Shown here: positions 1 through 9,627 of the stretch, piece by piece
Layout of the letters: every line of letters begins with the position of its first letter
Numbering within the stretch: position 1 is the stretch's first letter
The notes under the pieces: generated by a model
Database searches by the model: none
Told to the model about the DNA's origin: nothing
The model's input: only the letters and a program-made list of their open reading frames with translations
Made by a program: the position numbers and the translations under genes
Source: an uncultured Dialister sp.
Lineage (GTDB): Bacteria; Bacillota; Negativicutes; Veillonellales; Dialisteraceae
Length of the DNA stretch: 12,218 nt
Direction: 5' to 3'
NCBI RefSeq assembly: GCF_900765565.1
Contig: NZ_CAAFRZ010000096.1
Span: forward strand, 1 to 12,218

Positions 1-25
1 AAAGAGGGGTGGCTGGTGCTCTTTT

Positions 26-72
26 GCTGCGAAGCCGCGGGACCTCAATTTTCAAAACTCAATTCTCAATTC
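26..72 (-). repeat. Heptad tandem array plus GC hairpin (copy H1)
   Basis: On the minus strand, four 7-bp units (two GAATTGA, then GTTTTGA and AAATTGA; positions 72-45) run directly into GGTCC and then a GC hairpin GCGGC-TTC-GCAGC (38-26). The hairpin has one mismatch or wobble compared with the perfect copies elsewhere. The layout, array then GGTCC then hairpin, matches the copies at 4402-4448 and 11961-12007. It lies downstream of ligA. Seen directly in the sequence; function unknown. Confidence 0.75.
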
Positions 73-80
73 TATCTTTT

Positions 81-122
81 CCGCCGGAGGCGGTCCCCCT
101 CGATCTCGGCCTCGGTCTCCAT
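81..122 (-). repeat. Hexad tandem array plus GC hairpin (copy X1)
   Basis: Four 6-bp units lie at 99-122 (plus-strand reading CTCGAT, CTCGGC, CTCGGT, CTCCAT). On the minus strand they are followed by a perfect CCGCC-TCC-GGCGG hairpin at 93-81. A closely similar array sits at 6245-6268 behind eno. The array is close behind the ligA stop codon. The logic of array then three-base-loop hairpin is the same as in the heptad copies, with period 6 instead of 7. Confidence 0.7.
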
Positions 123-123
123 C

Positions 124-2157
<2,034 letters not shown>

Positions 2158-4365
2158 TTATTCCTCTTTTGTAATGGGCGCAAAGGCCACCATGAGCTGC
2201 CGGATTTTTCCTGAGAAATCCACTTTAATCATCATATTCCGGTCTCCTCCGGTCACTGCCACCACTTTTCCCTTTCCCCAGAGGTTATGGACGGCGGTGT
2301 CTCCCACTTTCCAGTCATACCGTGCTTTGACGCTGTTCTTTTTGGGCCTGTTCACCACCGCCGCGTCGGAGAGGGCGTAGCGGCTCCTTGTCTCGTTCTG
2401 CCAGCGCCTTGCGGTGTGGACTCTTTCCTGTTTCTCGTCATCGTTCACGTGGTCCATGAGATCCGGGGGGATTTCGTCCAGGAAGCGGCTGGCGGCGTAG
2501 GGCTTGATCTGGCCGTACATGGTACGCATGTGGGCGTTGCAGAGGTAGAGCTCCTTCTTTGCCCTCGTAATAGCCACGTAGCAGAGGCGCCGTTCTTCTT
2601 CCAGCCTCGACTCTTCCATGAGGGACCGGACGCCGGGGAATATGCCTTCATCCATGCCGGGAAGGAAGACGATGGGGAATTCCAGGCCCTTGGCGCTGTG
2701 CATGGTCATGAGGGTCACTTTGTCATCCGTTTCCTCGTAGCCGTCCACGTCGTTCACGAGGGCCACCTGTTCCAGGAATTCCGCCAGTCCCTCGCCGGGA
2801 TGGTTCGTGGTGAAGTCCTTGGCCACCGAAAGAAGTTCGCCCAGGTTTTCCTCCCGGCTCTGGGCCTGGGGATCGTTGCTCTCCTGGAGGAGGGCGAGGT
2901 ACTTCGTGTCGGTCATGATTTTCTGGAGAAGGTCGAATATATTCATTTCCGTAGAGGCGTTCAGGAAATCAAAGATCATGGCGCTGAAATTCTGCAGTTT
3001 CAGTTGGGCGGCAGGAGCAATGGAGGACCCCTCCACCGCCATGATGCCTTCGAACATGGACATGCCGCCCGCATTGGCGTAGTCGGAAAGTTTCTGCACC
3101 GTAGTGGCACCGATGCCCCGCTTCGGCACGTTGATGATCCGGGCAAGGCTGATGTTATCCCGGAAGTTATTGATCACTTTCAGGTAGGCCATGATGTCCC
3201 GGATTTCCGCCCGGTCGTAGAACCTGGTGCCCCCTACCATGGTGTAGCCGATGCCCCGTTTCACCAGGGTTTCTTCCAGTACCCGGGACTGGGCGTTCAT
3301 GCGGTAGAGGACCGCCATATTTCCATAGGGCTCATGGTCTTCGTCGTGTTTCTTCTTCATGGTATTCACGATGAATTCCGCCTCGTTGTGTTCGTCCATG
3401 GCGGTGTACCACTTCAGGTGGGTCCCTCCTTTTTGGGAGGTCCACAGCTTCTTCGACGGCCGGTCCGGGTTATTTTCGATCACCGCGTTGGCGGCGTCCA
3501 GGATGGTCTGGGTGGAGCGGTAGTTCTGCTCCAGCTTGATGATCTTCGCCTTGGGATAGTCGGACTTGAAATCCATGATATTCCGGAGGTCCGCACCCCG
3601 CCAGGAATAGATGCTCTGGTCCGCATCGCCTACGGCGCAGATATTCTGGAGGCTGCCGGCAATGTACTTCGCCATGAGGTACTGGGCGTGGTTCGTGTCC
3701 TGGTATTCGTCGATGAGGATGTAATGGAACCGGTCCTGCCACCTTCTCCGTATGGTCTCGTTGGCCAAAAGGGCGGTGGTCACGAAGAGAAGGTCGTCGA
3801 AGTCCAGGGCGTTATTCTGCTTCATGTGCTTATCGTAGAGGTCGTATACGTCGGCCACCTTCTGGTTGTAGAAGTTTCCCCCCGCCTGCTGGCGGAAGGC
3901 CTTCGGCGACAGGAGCTTGTTCTTGGCGGAGGAAATGCTGCCCTGGATGGCGTTTGGCTGGAACTGCTTGTCGTCCAGGTTCAGTTCCTTCAGTACGTTC
4001 TTCACGAGCTGTTTGGAATCGTCGGAATCGTAGATGGTGAACTTGTCCGTGTAGGGAGGGTAGTTGTTGATTTCCCTCCGGAGGAATCGGGCGCCGAAGG
4101 AATGGAATGTGTACATCCAGATACGGTCCGCCTGGGGACCGACGAGGCTGTGCACCCGGTCTCTCATTTCCTTGGCCGCCTTGTTCGTAAAGGTAATGGC
4201 CAGAATCTCTCCCGGACGGATGCCGAGCTCCAGCATGTGGGCAATGCGGCAGGTCAGGGCTTTCGTCTTCCCGGACCCGGCGCCGGCCATGATGAGCACC
4301 GGCCCTTCCACCTGCTTCACCGCTTCCAGCTGGCGGTCATTTAATGTATCTAAATAGTTGTTCAT
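2158..4365 (-). CDS. pcrA: ATP-dependent 3'-5' DNA helicase PcrA (UvrD family, SF1A)
   Basis: An essential-type helicase that unwinds DNA during repair and clears RecA filaments and transcription-replication conflicts. Motifs seen: the Q-motif region NDRQLEAV (9-16), Walker A AGAGSGKT (27-34), the Ia region TFTNKAAKEM (58-67), DEYQDT (219-224), GDADQSIYSWRGAD (246-259), NYRST (281-285), TMHSAKGLEF (554-563) and YVAITRAKKEL (596-606). A C-terminal Tudor-like segment (about 684-735, YDWKVGDTAVHNLWGKG...) is the part that in Bacillus PcrA contacts RNA polymerase. The 735-residue length fits PcrA. The ATG at 4365 has AAGGAG a few bases upstream. It is the first gene of a pcrA-ligA unit; no pcrB-like gene lies upstream. 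Its 5' side is a 604 nt spacer of repeats in which I see no convincing promoter. Confidence 0.97.
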   Translation of the reverse strand: MNNYLDTLNDRQLEAVKQVEGPVLIMAGAGSGKTKALTCRIAHMLELGIRPGEILAITFTNKAAKEMRDRVHSLVGPQADRIWMYTFHSFGARFLRREINNYPPYTDKFTIYDSDDSKQLVKNVLKELNLDDKQFQPNAIQGSISSAKNKLLSPKAFRQQAGGNFYNQKVADVYDLYDKHMKQNNALDFDDLLFVTTALLANETIRRRWQDRFHYILIDEYQDTNHAQYLMAKYIAGSLQNICAVGDADQSIYSWRGADLRNIMDFKSDYPKAKIIKLEQNYRSTQTILDAANAVIENNPDRPSKKLWTSQKGGTHLKWYTAMDEHNEAEFIVNTMKKKHDEDHEPYGNMAVLYRMNAQSRVLEETLVKRGIGYTMVGGTRFYDRAEIRDIMAYLKVINNFRDNISLARIINVPKRGIGATTVQKLSDYANAGGMSMFEGIMAVEGSSIAPAAQLKLQNFSAMIFDFLNASTEMNIFDLLQKIMTDTKYLALLQESNDPQAQSREENLGELLSVAKDFTTNHPGEGLAEFLEQVALVNDVDGYEETDDKVTLMTMHSAKGLEFPIVFLPGMDEGIFPGVRSLMEESRLEEERRLCYVAITRAKKELYLCNAHMRTMYGQIKPYAASRFLDEIPPDLMDHVNDDEKQERVHTARRWQNETRSRYALSDAAVVNRPKKNSVKARYDWKVGDTAVHNLWGKGKVVAVTGGDRNMMIKVDFSGKIRQLMVAFAPITKEE

Positions 4366-4385
4366 TCTTACTCCTTATGGGAACA

Positions 4386-4398
4386 GCCGCTTTGCGGC
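4386..4398. repeat. Small hairpin GCCGC-TTT-GCGGC in the pcrA leader
   Basis: A perfect 5-bp stem with a three-base loop, about 10-15 nt upstream of the pcrA Shine-Dalgarno (AAGGAG near 4371-4376). The arms are in the opposite order to the usual GCGGC-NNN-GCCGC motif of this window. It would be part of the pcrA 5' leader if transcription starts upstream of it; an effect on translation is speculation. Confidence 0.6.
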
Positions 4399-4401
4399 GA
4401 A

Positions 4402-4448
4402 GATTTGAGATTTGAGAGTTGAGAGTTGAGGTCCAGCGGCTTCGCCGC
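4402..4448 (+). repeat. Heptad tandem array plus GC hairpin (copy H2)
   Basis: Two GATTTGA units then two GAGTTGA units fill 4402-4429 without interruption. GGTCCA follows, then a perfect GCGGC-TTC-GCCGC hairpin at 4436-4448. The array-to-hairpin junction is identical to that of copy H5 at 11961-12007. It points away from pcrA. Confidence 0.8.
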
Positions 4449-4461
4449 AAATGCCCCTTCC

Positions 4462-4496
4462 GTCTGCTCCGCAGACAGCTCCCCCGAGGGGGGAGC
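4462..4496. repeat. Pair of adjacent three-base-loop hairpins
   Basis: GTCTGC-TCC-GCAGAC at 4462-4476 (6-bp stem) is followed one base later by GCTCCCCC-GAG-GGGGGAGC at 4478-4496 (8-bp stem). Both are perfect. The first resembles the ATCTGC-GAA-GCAGAT hairpin at 12123-12137. No gene is evident around them. Confidence 0.65.
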
Positions 4497-4551
4497 CAGG
4501 TTATTGGCCTGCGGCGCTTCCATCAGCTGCCCTTTGCCTGTGTCGCAGAAC

Positions 4552-4716
4552 CCGCCTCTTCGAGGCGGATCCATCCCCCGCCCCTTGGGCGTCCCCCTTC
4601 TCCAAGGGGGAGCGCATTTGACGAAAACCTTGTTAGAAGAGTTAACGTCCATTGTGAGATATCCCATACCCATGCAGGCCCTTGGAGAAGGGCCGCGGCA
4701 AAGCCGCAGGATGGAT
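4552..4716. repeat. Composite hairpin element, copy 1 (terminal ATCCATCC/GGATGGAT)
   Basis: Perfect hairpins occur in series: CCGCCTC-TTC-GAGGCGG (4552-4568), GCCC-CTT-GGGC (4580-4590), CCCCCTT-CTCC-AAGGGGG (4593-4610), GGCCCTT-GGAG-AAGGGCC (4677-4694) and GCGGC-AAA-GCCGC (4695-4707). A hairpin-free linker of about 65 nt (4611-4676) separates the third and fourth. ATCCATCC at 4569-4576 and its inverted match GGATGGAT at 4709-4716 bracket a 148 bp core. The same hairpins and a recognisably related linker recur in inverted orientation between 11906 and 12186. The size and terminal inverted repeats resemble a small non-autonomous mobile element, but no transposase or target-site duplication is visible. 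Part of it is open as a 101-codon minus-strand frame, which I do not consider a gene. Confidence 0.7.
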
Positions 4717-4737
4717 TGATGGGTATGTATAGAAGAG

Positions 4738-4788
4738 GCGGCGAAGCCGCTGGCCAGCTTTCCTAACTGCTAACAGCTGGCAGCCAGA
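4738..4788 (-). repeat. Heptad tandem array plus GC hairpin (copy H8)
   Basis: Four degenerate 7-bp units (plus-strand reading TCCTAAC, TGCTAAC, AGCTGGC, AGCCAGA; 4761-4788) read on the minus strand into a perfect GCGGC-TTC-GCCGC hairpin (4750-4738). With the flanking GAAGCCCCC and ACGTTCACAC stretches (to about 4806), it resembles the right half of the near-palindromic element at 6004-6224. Confidence 0.6.
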
Positions 4789-4829
4789 AGCCCCCATACG
4801 TTCACACGGCGCTTAGCTACACGACGTCC

Positions 4830-4878
4830 GCGGCGGAGCCGCTGATCCGCTCAAGGCTCAAGGCTGAAAGCTCAAGGC
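4830..4878 (-). repeat. Heptad tandem array plus GC hairpin (copy H3)
   Basis: Four 7-bp units fill 4851-4878 (plus-strand reading TCAAGGC three times, with one TGAAAGC as the third). On the minus strand they lead into a perfect GCGGC-TCC-GCCGC hairpin (4842-4830). The minus-strand unit GCCTTGA keeps the TTGA core of the other arrays but differs at the remaining positions. It lies downstream of the ppaC terminator. The rest of the 4366-4969 spacer shows no gene. Confidence 0.7.
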
Positions 4879-4925
4879 CCCGTCCGGTCGGATGTACACT
4901 CCCACACAACATCACATACTTAAGA

Positions 4926-4954
4926 AACCCCTAGCGGCTTCGCCGCTAAGGGTT
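4926..4954 (-). terminator. Probable intrinsic terminator of ppaC
   Basis: The minus-strand RNA would form AACCC paired with GGGTT, a small bulge, then a 7-bp TAGCGGC/GCCGCTA stem closing on a three-base loop. A weak T-rich tail (GGTTTCTT) follows. It begins 16 nt beyond the ppaC stop. The stem core is the same GCGGC-TTC-GCCGC motif found in the spacer repeats, so the terminator may have been built from a repeat copy. Termination efficiency is uncertain because the T-run is interrupted. Confidence 0.6.
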
Positions 4955-4969
4955 CTTCCAGCTTTCTGC

Positions 4970-5914
4970 TTATTCTCCGTAAACCTTCAGGAGGAACGGA
5001 GCCACCTGTTTCTTACGGGACATCACCTTCGGCAGGTAAATGGCACCATTTTCCGCTTTCTTTCCGAAAGCCTTTTCAGCGGCTGCTTCTGCGCCGTCGG
5101 TGAACCAGAGGTAGGTATCTTCTGTGAGGATATTGGTAACCATGAGGTAGGAAGCTTCATAGTTCTTTGCTGCCTTGGTGGCTTCCAGTTCCTTCATGAT
5201 GTCTGCTTTCTTGGCGTTGATGGGATCCACGTCCATCACGGAAATCTGGCCGCAGCTGAATGTCTTGCCGCCGGCTTCGAATTCCTTCGTGTCGTTGTGG
5301 GCCAGTTTTTCAGCGGAGTAGTCGGAAATGTCGGCGCCCGCTTTCAGCATGTCCATGCCGTATTTTTCATAGTCCACGCCGGCGATTTCAGCCAGTTCCT
5401 TTACAGCCTGCTTATCTTCTTCGGTACAGGTGGGGGAACGGAAGAGGACCGTATCAGAAATGATGGCAGACAGCATCATGCCAGCCACTTCTTTGGAGGG
5501 CTGTACATGGTTCTGTTTGTAGAGGCCCCAGATGACGGTATTTACGCAGCCCACGGGACGGATGAGTATGAAAATGGGGGTGTCCGTCTCAAAGTCCCCG
5601 AGCCGGTGATGGTCGATGAGTTCCAGTACGTCAGCGTCTTTGATGCCGTCCACGCACTGCTTGGATTCGTTGTGGTCCACCAGAATCACCTTCGTCTTCT
5701 CATCGTCCGGGTTCTTCCGGGCAACGGAGGTGAGGAGTACCGGCGGTTCTACCTTGAAGTAGTCCAGGGCGAACTTCGTTTCCTTGTTCGGTTCCCCTGC
5801 CCGGGCTGCCACGGCGTCCATGCCGAGCTGTCTCTTCAGGTAGGAATAGGAAATGGCAGCGGCAATGCTGTCGGTATCCGGGGATTTATGTCCTGTTACG
5901 TATACTTTGCTCAT
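4970..5914 (-). CDS. ppaC: Manganese-dependent inorganic pyrophosphatase, family II (PpaC)
   Basis: Hydrolyses cytoplasmic pyrophosphate to two phosphates, pulling biosynthetic reactions such as nucleic acid and aminoacyl-tRNA synthesis forward. This is the DHH-type enzyme, not the family I fold. Seen: metal-binding GHKSPDTDS with His9, Asp13 and Asp15, DHNE at 80-83, the DHH triad at 101-103, an ISDTVLF stretch near 150, and in the C-terminal DHHA2 domain the substrate-binding SRKKQ at 299-303. The 314 residues match the short form without the regulatory CBS pair found in some clostridial enzymes. The ATG at 5914 has AAAGGAG at the expected distance. It stands alone between its own promoter (near 5963) and a terminator (4926-4954), so it is probably monocistronic. 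Confidence 0.98.
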   Translation of the reverse strand: MSKVYVTGHKSPDTDSIAAAISYSYLKRQLGMDAVAARAGEPNKETKFALDYFKVEPPVLLTSVARKNPDDEKTKVILVDHNESKQCVDGIKDADVLELIDHHRLGDFETDTPIFILIRPVGCVNTVIWGLYKQNHVQPSKEVAGMMLSAIISDTVLFRSPTCTEEDKQAVKELAEIAGVDYEKYGMDMLKAGADISDYSAEKLAHNDTKEFEAGGKTFSCGQISVMDVDPINAKKADIMKELEATKAAKNYEASYLMVTNILTEDTYLWFTDGAEAAAEKAFGKKAENGAIYLPKVMSRKKQVAPFLLKVYGE

Positions 5915-5962
5915 AGTTCTCGCTCCTTTAGTGAAACTTTTCTGCGGTCATAATGCTTATAC

Positions 5963-5971
5963 ATTATACCA
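5963..5971 (-). promoter_or_regulatory. Extended -10 promoter element of ppaC
   Basis: The minus strand reads TGGTATAAT, a consensus TATAAT with the TG of an extended -10, about 50 nt upstream of the ppaC start. No good TTGACA is present at 16-18 nt, as is common with extended -10 promoters. The identical nine bases occur upstream of cggR. The element is predicted, not proven. Confidence 0.65.
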
Positions 5972-6003
5972 TGAAGAGATAGCAGATTTCATCTGTTTTT
6001 TAA

Positions 6004-6224
6004 GGTGGCTGAGCATTGTGCGTACGGGCGGGAGCTGTGTGGCTGAATGTCGTACAAACAGGCGGGGGCTTCTAGCTGTTAGCTGTTAGCATCTAGGAAA
6101 TCTGGTCCGCCTACGGCGCCAAAATTTGCGTGAACGGCAATCATGCCGTAGGCCGATGAGCTTTCCTGCAGCTAGAAGCTAATAGCTAGAAGCCCCCGTA
6201 CGTTCACACGCACTCTCAGCCACC
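6004..6224. repeat. Near-palindromic element containing two opposed heptad arrays (H6, H7)
   Basis: About 220 bp between the ppaC promoter and the eno terminator. The outer ends GGTGGCTGAG (6004-6013) and CTCAGCCACC (6215-6224) are perfect inverted repeats. Inside are 14-nt perfect arms, GGGGGCTTCTAGCT at 6064-6077 and its complement at 6184-6197. Each arm opens a heptad array: TCTAGCT, GTTAGCT, GTTAGCA, TCTAGGA at 6071-6098 on the plus strand, and three AGCTARN units at 6170-6190 on the minus strand. The centre has GCCTACGGC (6109-6117) and GCCGTAGGC (6145-6153), again inverted. The arms are not identical elsewhere. No reading frame or RNA gene is recognisable. Confidence 0.7.
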
Positions 6225-6227
6225 CGT

Positions 6228-6268
6228 CCGCCGCAGGCTGGCCCCTCGATCTCGACCTCGGCCTCAAT
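6228..6268 (-). repeat. Hexad tandem array with imperfect GC hairpin (copy X2)
   Basis: Four 6-bp units at 6245-6268 (plus-strand reading CTCGAT, CTCGAC, CTCGGC, CTCAAT) lie immediately beyond the eno terminator. On the minus strand a GC-rich, imperfect CCGCC-type hairpin follows (6241-6228). The order gene, hairpin, hexad array, GC hairpin repeats what is seen behind ligA. Confidence 0.65.
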
Positions 6269-6270
6269 CT

Positions 6271-6303
6271 AAAAAACTCCTGCCCAAAGGCAGGAGTTTT
6301 TTT
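6271..6303 (-). terminator. Intrinsic terminator of the glycolytic operon
   Basis: Arms 6271-6284 and 6289-6302 pair perfectly over 14 bp around a CAAA loop. The stem includes ACTCCTGCC with A/T tails at the outside, giving a T-run on the minus strand after the GC stem. It begins 6-7 nt beyond the eno stop codon. Because the tails are symmetric (A6 on one side, T7 on the other), it could also terminate transcription coming the other way. Confidence 0.93.
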
Positions 6304-6309
6304 GTGTTA

Positions 6310-7611
<1,302 letters not shown>

Positions 7612-7642
7612 TCATCCTCCTGTAATAGGGTTATTTTATATT

Positions 7643-7659
7643 TTCGTGAAATCCACGAA
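7643..7659. other. Small hairpin in the tpiA-eno spacer
   Basis: TTCGTG (7643-7648) and CACGAA (7654-7659) form a 6-bp stem with a five-base loop, between tpiA and eno. No T-run follows on the minus strand, so it is not a terminator. An A/T-rich stretch (AATATAAAAT on the minus strand) lies just downstream. It could be an mRNA processing or stability site, or part of a weak internal eno promoter; the sequence does not decide. Confidence 0.35.
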
Positions 7660-7678
7660 GAGTACTGCCATAGCGCTG

Positions 7679-8431
7679 TTATTCACAGGCCTTTTTATAA
7701 ATGGAAAGGAAATCGTCCGCCTTCAGGCTGGCGCCGCCGACGAGGCCGCCGTCGATGTCCTTTTCTTTCAGGAAATCAGCGATGTTGCCGGCTGTCACAG
7801 AGCCGCCGTAGAGGATACGGACCTCTTCGGCTGCCTTCTTCCCTGCCGCCTCTTTCACAGTGCGGCGGATGAAGGAAGATATGTCTTCCGCATCTTCCGG
7901 GGTAGCTGCGGTACCGGAGCCGATGGCCCAGATCGGTTCATAGGCGATAACCAGGCGGCTCACGTCTTCTTCAGACAGTTCGAAGAGGGCGGTACGGATT
8001 TCACTTCCGATCCGTTCTTCCGTCTGTCCCAGTTTCCTCTCTTCCCCTGTTTCGCCCACACAGAGAATGGGCACCATGCCGGCAGAGAGCACCGCTTTCA
8101 CTTTCCGAGCCACGAATTCATCGGATTCTCCCAGAATCTGCCGCCTTTCGGAGTGGCCGCAGATGACGTAGGAGCAGCCCACGTCCTTCAGCATGGCCGG
8201 GGAAATCTCGCCGGTGAAGGCTCCCTTCTCTTCGGGGTACACATTCTGGGCGCCCCAGCGGATGGAAGAGTTTTCCAGGAAGAACCGGGCCATGGGAAGG
8301 TCGATATAGGGCGGACAGAAAAGGAGCTCCAGCTTATCGTTTTTCTTGATTCTGAATGACTTGAAGAAGGCCGCCGCCTCGGTGACGGTCATATTCATTT
8401 TCCAGTTTCCTGCGATCAGGATTTTTCTCAA
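7679..8431 (-). CDS. tpiA: Triose-phosphate isomerase, TTG start
   Basis: Interconverts dihydroxyacetone phosphate and glyceraldehyde-3-phosphate as a TIM-barrel dimer. The 250 residues are the usual length. Catalytic residues are in place: Asn9 and Lys11 in AGNWKMN, His93 in CGHSERR, and Glu165 in AYEPIWAIGSG. The phosphate-binding YGGSV and GLVGGASL loops are also present. The start must be TTG at 8431: an AAGGAG (8446-8441) lies 9 nt upstream, and the first in-frame ATG (codon 12) would remove the catalytic Lys. The Shine-Dalgarno overlaps the pgk stop region, and only 6 nt separate the genes, so translation is probably coupled. Gene finders that allow only ATG would truncate it. Confidence 0.97.
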   Translation of the reverse strand: MRKILIAGNWKMNMTVTEAAAFFKSFRIKKNDKLELLFCPPYIDLPMARFFLENSSIRWGAQNVYPEEKGAFTGEISPAMLKDVGCSYVICGHSERRQILGESDEFVARKVKAVLSAGMVPILCVGETGEERKLGQTEERIGSEIRTALFELSEEDVSRLVIAYEPIWAIGSGTAATPEDAEDISSFIRRTVKEAAGKKAAEEVRILYGGSVTAGNIADFLKEKDIDGGLVGGASLKADDFLSIYKKACE

Positions 8432-8437
8432 AAGGAA

Positions 8438-9625
8438 TCACTCCTTATCCGCAAGAATGGCTACGCCCGGGAGCACCATGCCTTCCAGCATTTCCAGGGA
8501 GGCACCGCCGCCGGTGGATACGTGGGAGAATTTGTCTTCGATCCCCAGTTCGTCCACAACAGAAGCCGATTCACCGCCGCCGATGACGGTGGTGGCGTCG
8601 AGGTTTGCCATGGCTTCGGCAATGGCAAAGGTGCCTTTGGAGAAGGGTTTCATTTCGAATACGCCCATGGGGCCATTCCATACGACGGTTTTCATCTTTT
8701 TCAGGGTTTCCACGTAAAGTTCAATGGTCTTCGGTCCGATATCCAGGGCCATCCAGGGGTCACAGAATTCATCGGCCGAAAGGACTTTCGTATGGGCGGT
8801 CTCGGAGAAGGCATCGCCCGCCATGAAGTCAACGGGGAGCATGATTTCAGAGCCCATTTCGTGGGCCTTCTTCATGAGGTTCCTTGCCAGGTCGAACCGG
8901 TCCCGGTCCTGCAGGGACCGGCCCATGTCATAGCCCTGGGCAGCCACGAAGGTATTGGCCATGCCGCCGCCGATAAGGATGACGTCCGCCTTTTCCATGA
9001 GGTTTGCAATGACCTGGATCTTGTCGCTGATCTTCGCACCGCCGATGATGGCTGCAAAGGGGCGTACCGGATGTTCGATGACGCCGTCCAGGAAGTCGAT
9101 TTCCTTCTTCAGGAGGAGACCGGAAACCATGGGCATGATTTTGCCGACGCCTACAACGGAGGCATGGGTGCGGTGGGATACGCCGAAGGCATCGTTCACC
9201 GCCAGGTCACATCCATTGACCAGGTCCTTTGCGAATTTGGGGTCGTTCTTTTCCTCTTCCCCATGGAACCGGAGATTTTCCAGAAGCAATACCTGCCCCG
9301 GTTCCAGGGCTTTTTTCATTTCTGCTGCTTTATCACCTACGCAGTCCGGGCAGAAAAGCACGTCCTGGTGCAGGAGTTCCGACAGCCGTTTCGCGCAGGG
9401 AGCCAGGGACAGTTCCGGCTTCACCGTGCCCTTGGGCCGACCCATATGACTGGCCAGGACCACCGCTGCCCCATGGTCCAGGAGGTACCGGATGGTGGGA
9501 ATGGTGGCGCGGATACGGCGGTCATCCAGGATGTGGCCCTCTTTATCGTGGGGCACATTGTAATCCACCCGGACATACACAGTTTTTCCTTCCGGCTTCA
9601 AATCATAGATGGTCTTTTTATTCAT
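8438..9625 (-). CDS. pgk: Phosphoglycerate kinase
   Basis: Transfers the acyl phosphate of 1,3-bisphosphoglycerate to ADP, giving ATP and 3-phosphoglycerate; reversible. With the ATG at 9625 it has 395 residues, normal for bacterial PGK. Seen: DYNVP (21-25), the SHMGRPKG loop (59-66), RFHGEEEKN (119-127), NDAFGVSHR (144-152), GGAKISDKI (195-203), the hinge-region WNGPMGVFE (316-324), and the C-terminal GGGESA (349-354) and STGGGAS (370-376) loops. The residue normally Asp in GGGD[ST] is Glu352 here. An in-frame TTG at 9631 would add two residues (and overlaps the gap stop), but the ATG has AAAGGA 8 nt upstream and the MNKKT start matches relatives. It follows gap by 2 nt. Confidence 0.97.
   Translation of the reverse strand: MNKKTIYDLKPEGKTVYVRVDYNVPHDKEGHILDDRRIRATIPTIRYLLDHGAAVVLASHMGRPKGTVKPELSLAPCAKRLSELLHQDVLFCPDCVGDKAAEMKKALEPGQVLLLENLRFHGEEEKNDPKFAKDLVNGCDLAVNDAFGVSHRTHASVVGVGKIMPMVSGLLLKKEIDFLDGVIEHPVRPFAAIIGGAKISDKIQVIANLMEKADVILIGGGMANTFVAAQGYDMGRSLQDRDRFDLARNLMKKAHEMGSEIMLPVDFMAGDAFSETAHTKVLSADEFCDPWMALDIGPKTIELYVETLKKMKTVVWNGPMGVFEMKPFSKGTFAIAEAMANLDATTVIGGGESASVVDELGIEDKFSHVSTGGGASLEMLEGMVLPGVAILADKE
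8441..8446 (-). promoter_or_regulatory. Shine-Dalgarno fixing the tpiA TTG start
   Basis: The minus strand reads AAGGAG, then 9 nt, then TTG (8431-8429). The site includes the last codons of pgk and touches its TGA stop (8440-8438). No other initiation codon in the tpiA frame lies at a workable distance upstream of the conserved AGNWKMN. Confidence 0.8.
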
Positions 9626-9627
9626 AA

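Noticed and set aside
2287..4344. Long plus-strand open frames opposite pcrA, ligA, eno, pgk and cggR (up to 685 codons)
   Set aside because: They run antisense to genes with unmistakable motifs. GC-rich third positions leave the opposite strand open, and the translations are low-complexity His/Val/Gly/Phe-rich with no domains.
4619..4647. Plus-strand promoter TTGACG-17-GTTAAC in the composite-element linker
   Set aside because: The -10 is a poor match and no plus-strand gene lies downstream.
4368..4673. Minus-strand frame of 101 codons in the ppaC-pcrA spacer
   Set aside because: It is translated almost wholly from the hairpin and heptad repeats, has no clear ribosome binding site, and its Pro/Arg/Gly-rich stretches are what such repeats yield in any frame. 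The linker-encoded start shows no recognisable domain.
4386..4878. CRISPR array
   Set aside because: The repeats are short tandem units and hairpins without evenly spaced unique spacers, and no cas genes are present.
5983..6002. Plus-strand terminator-like hairpin CAGAT-TTC-ATCTG with T-run
   Set aside because: The stem is only 5 bp and A/T-rich, no plus-strand transcript is expected there, and it overlaps the region just upstream of the ppaC promoter.
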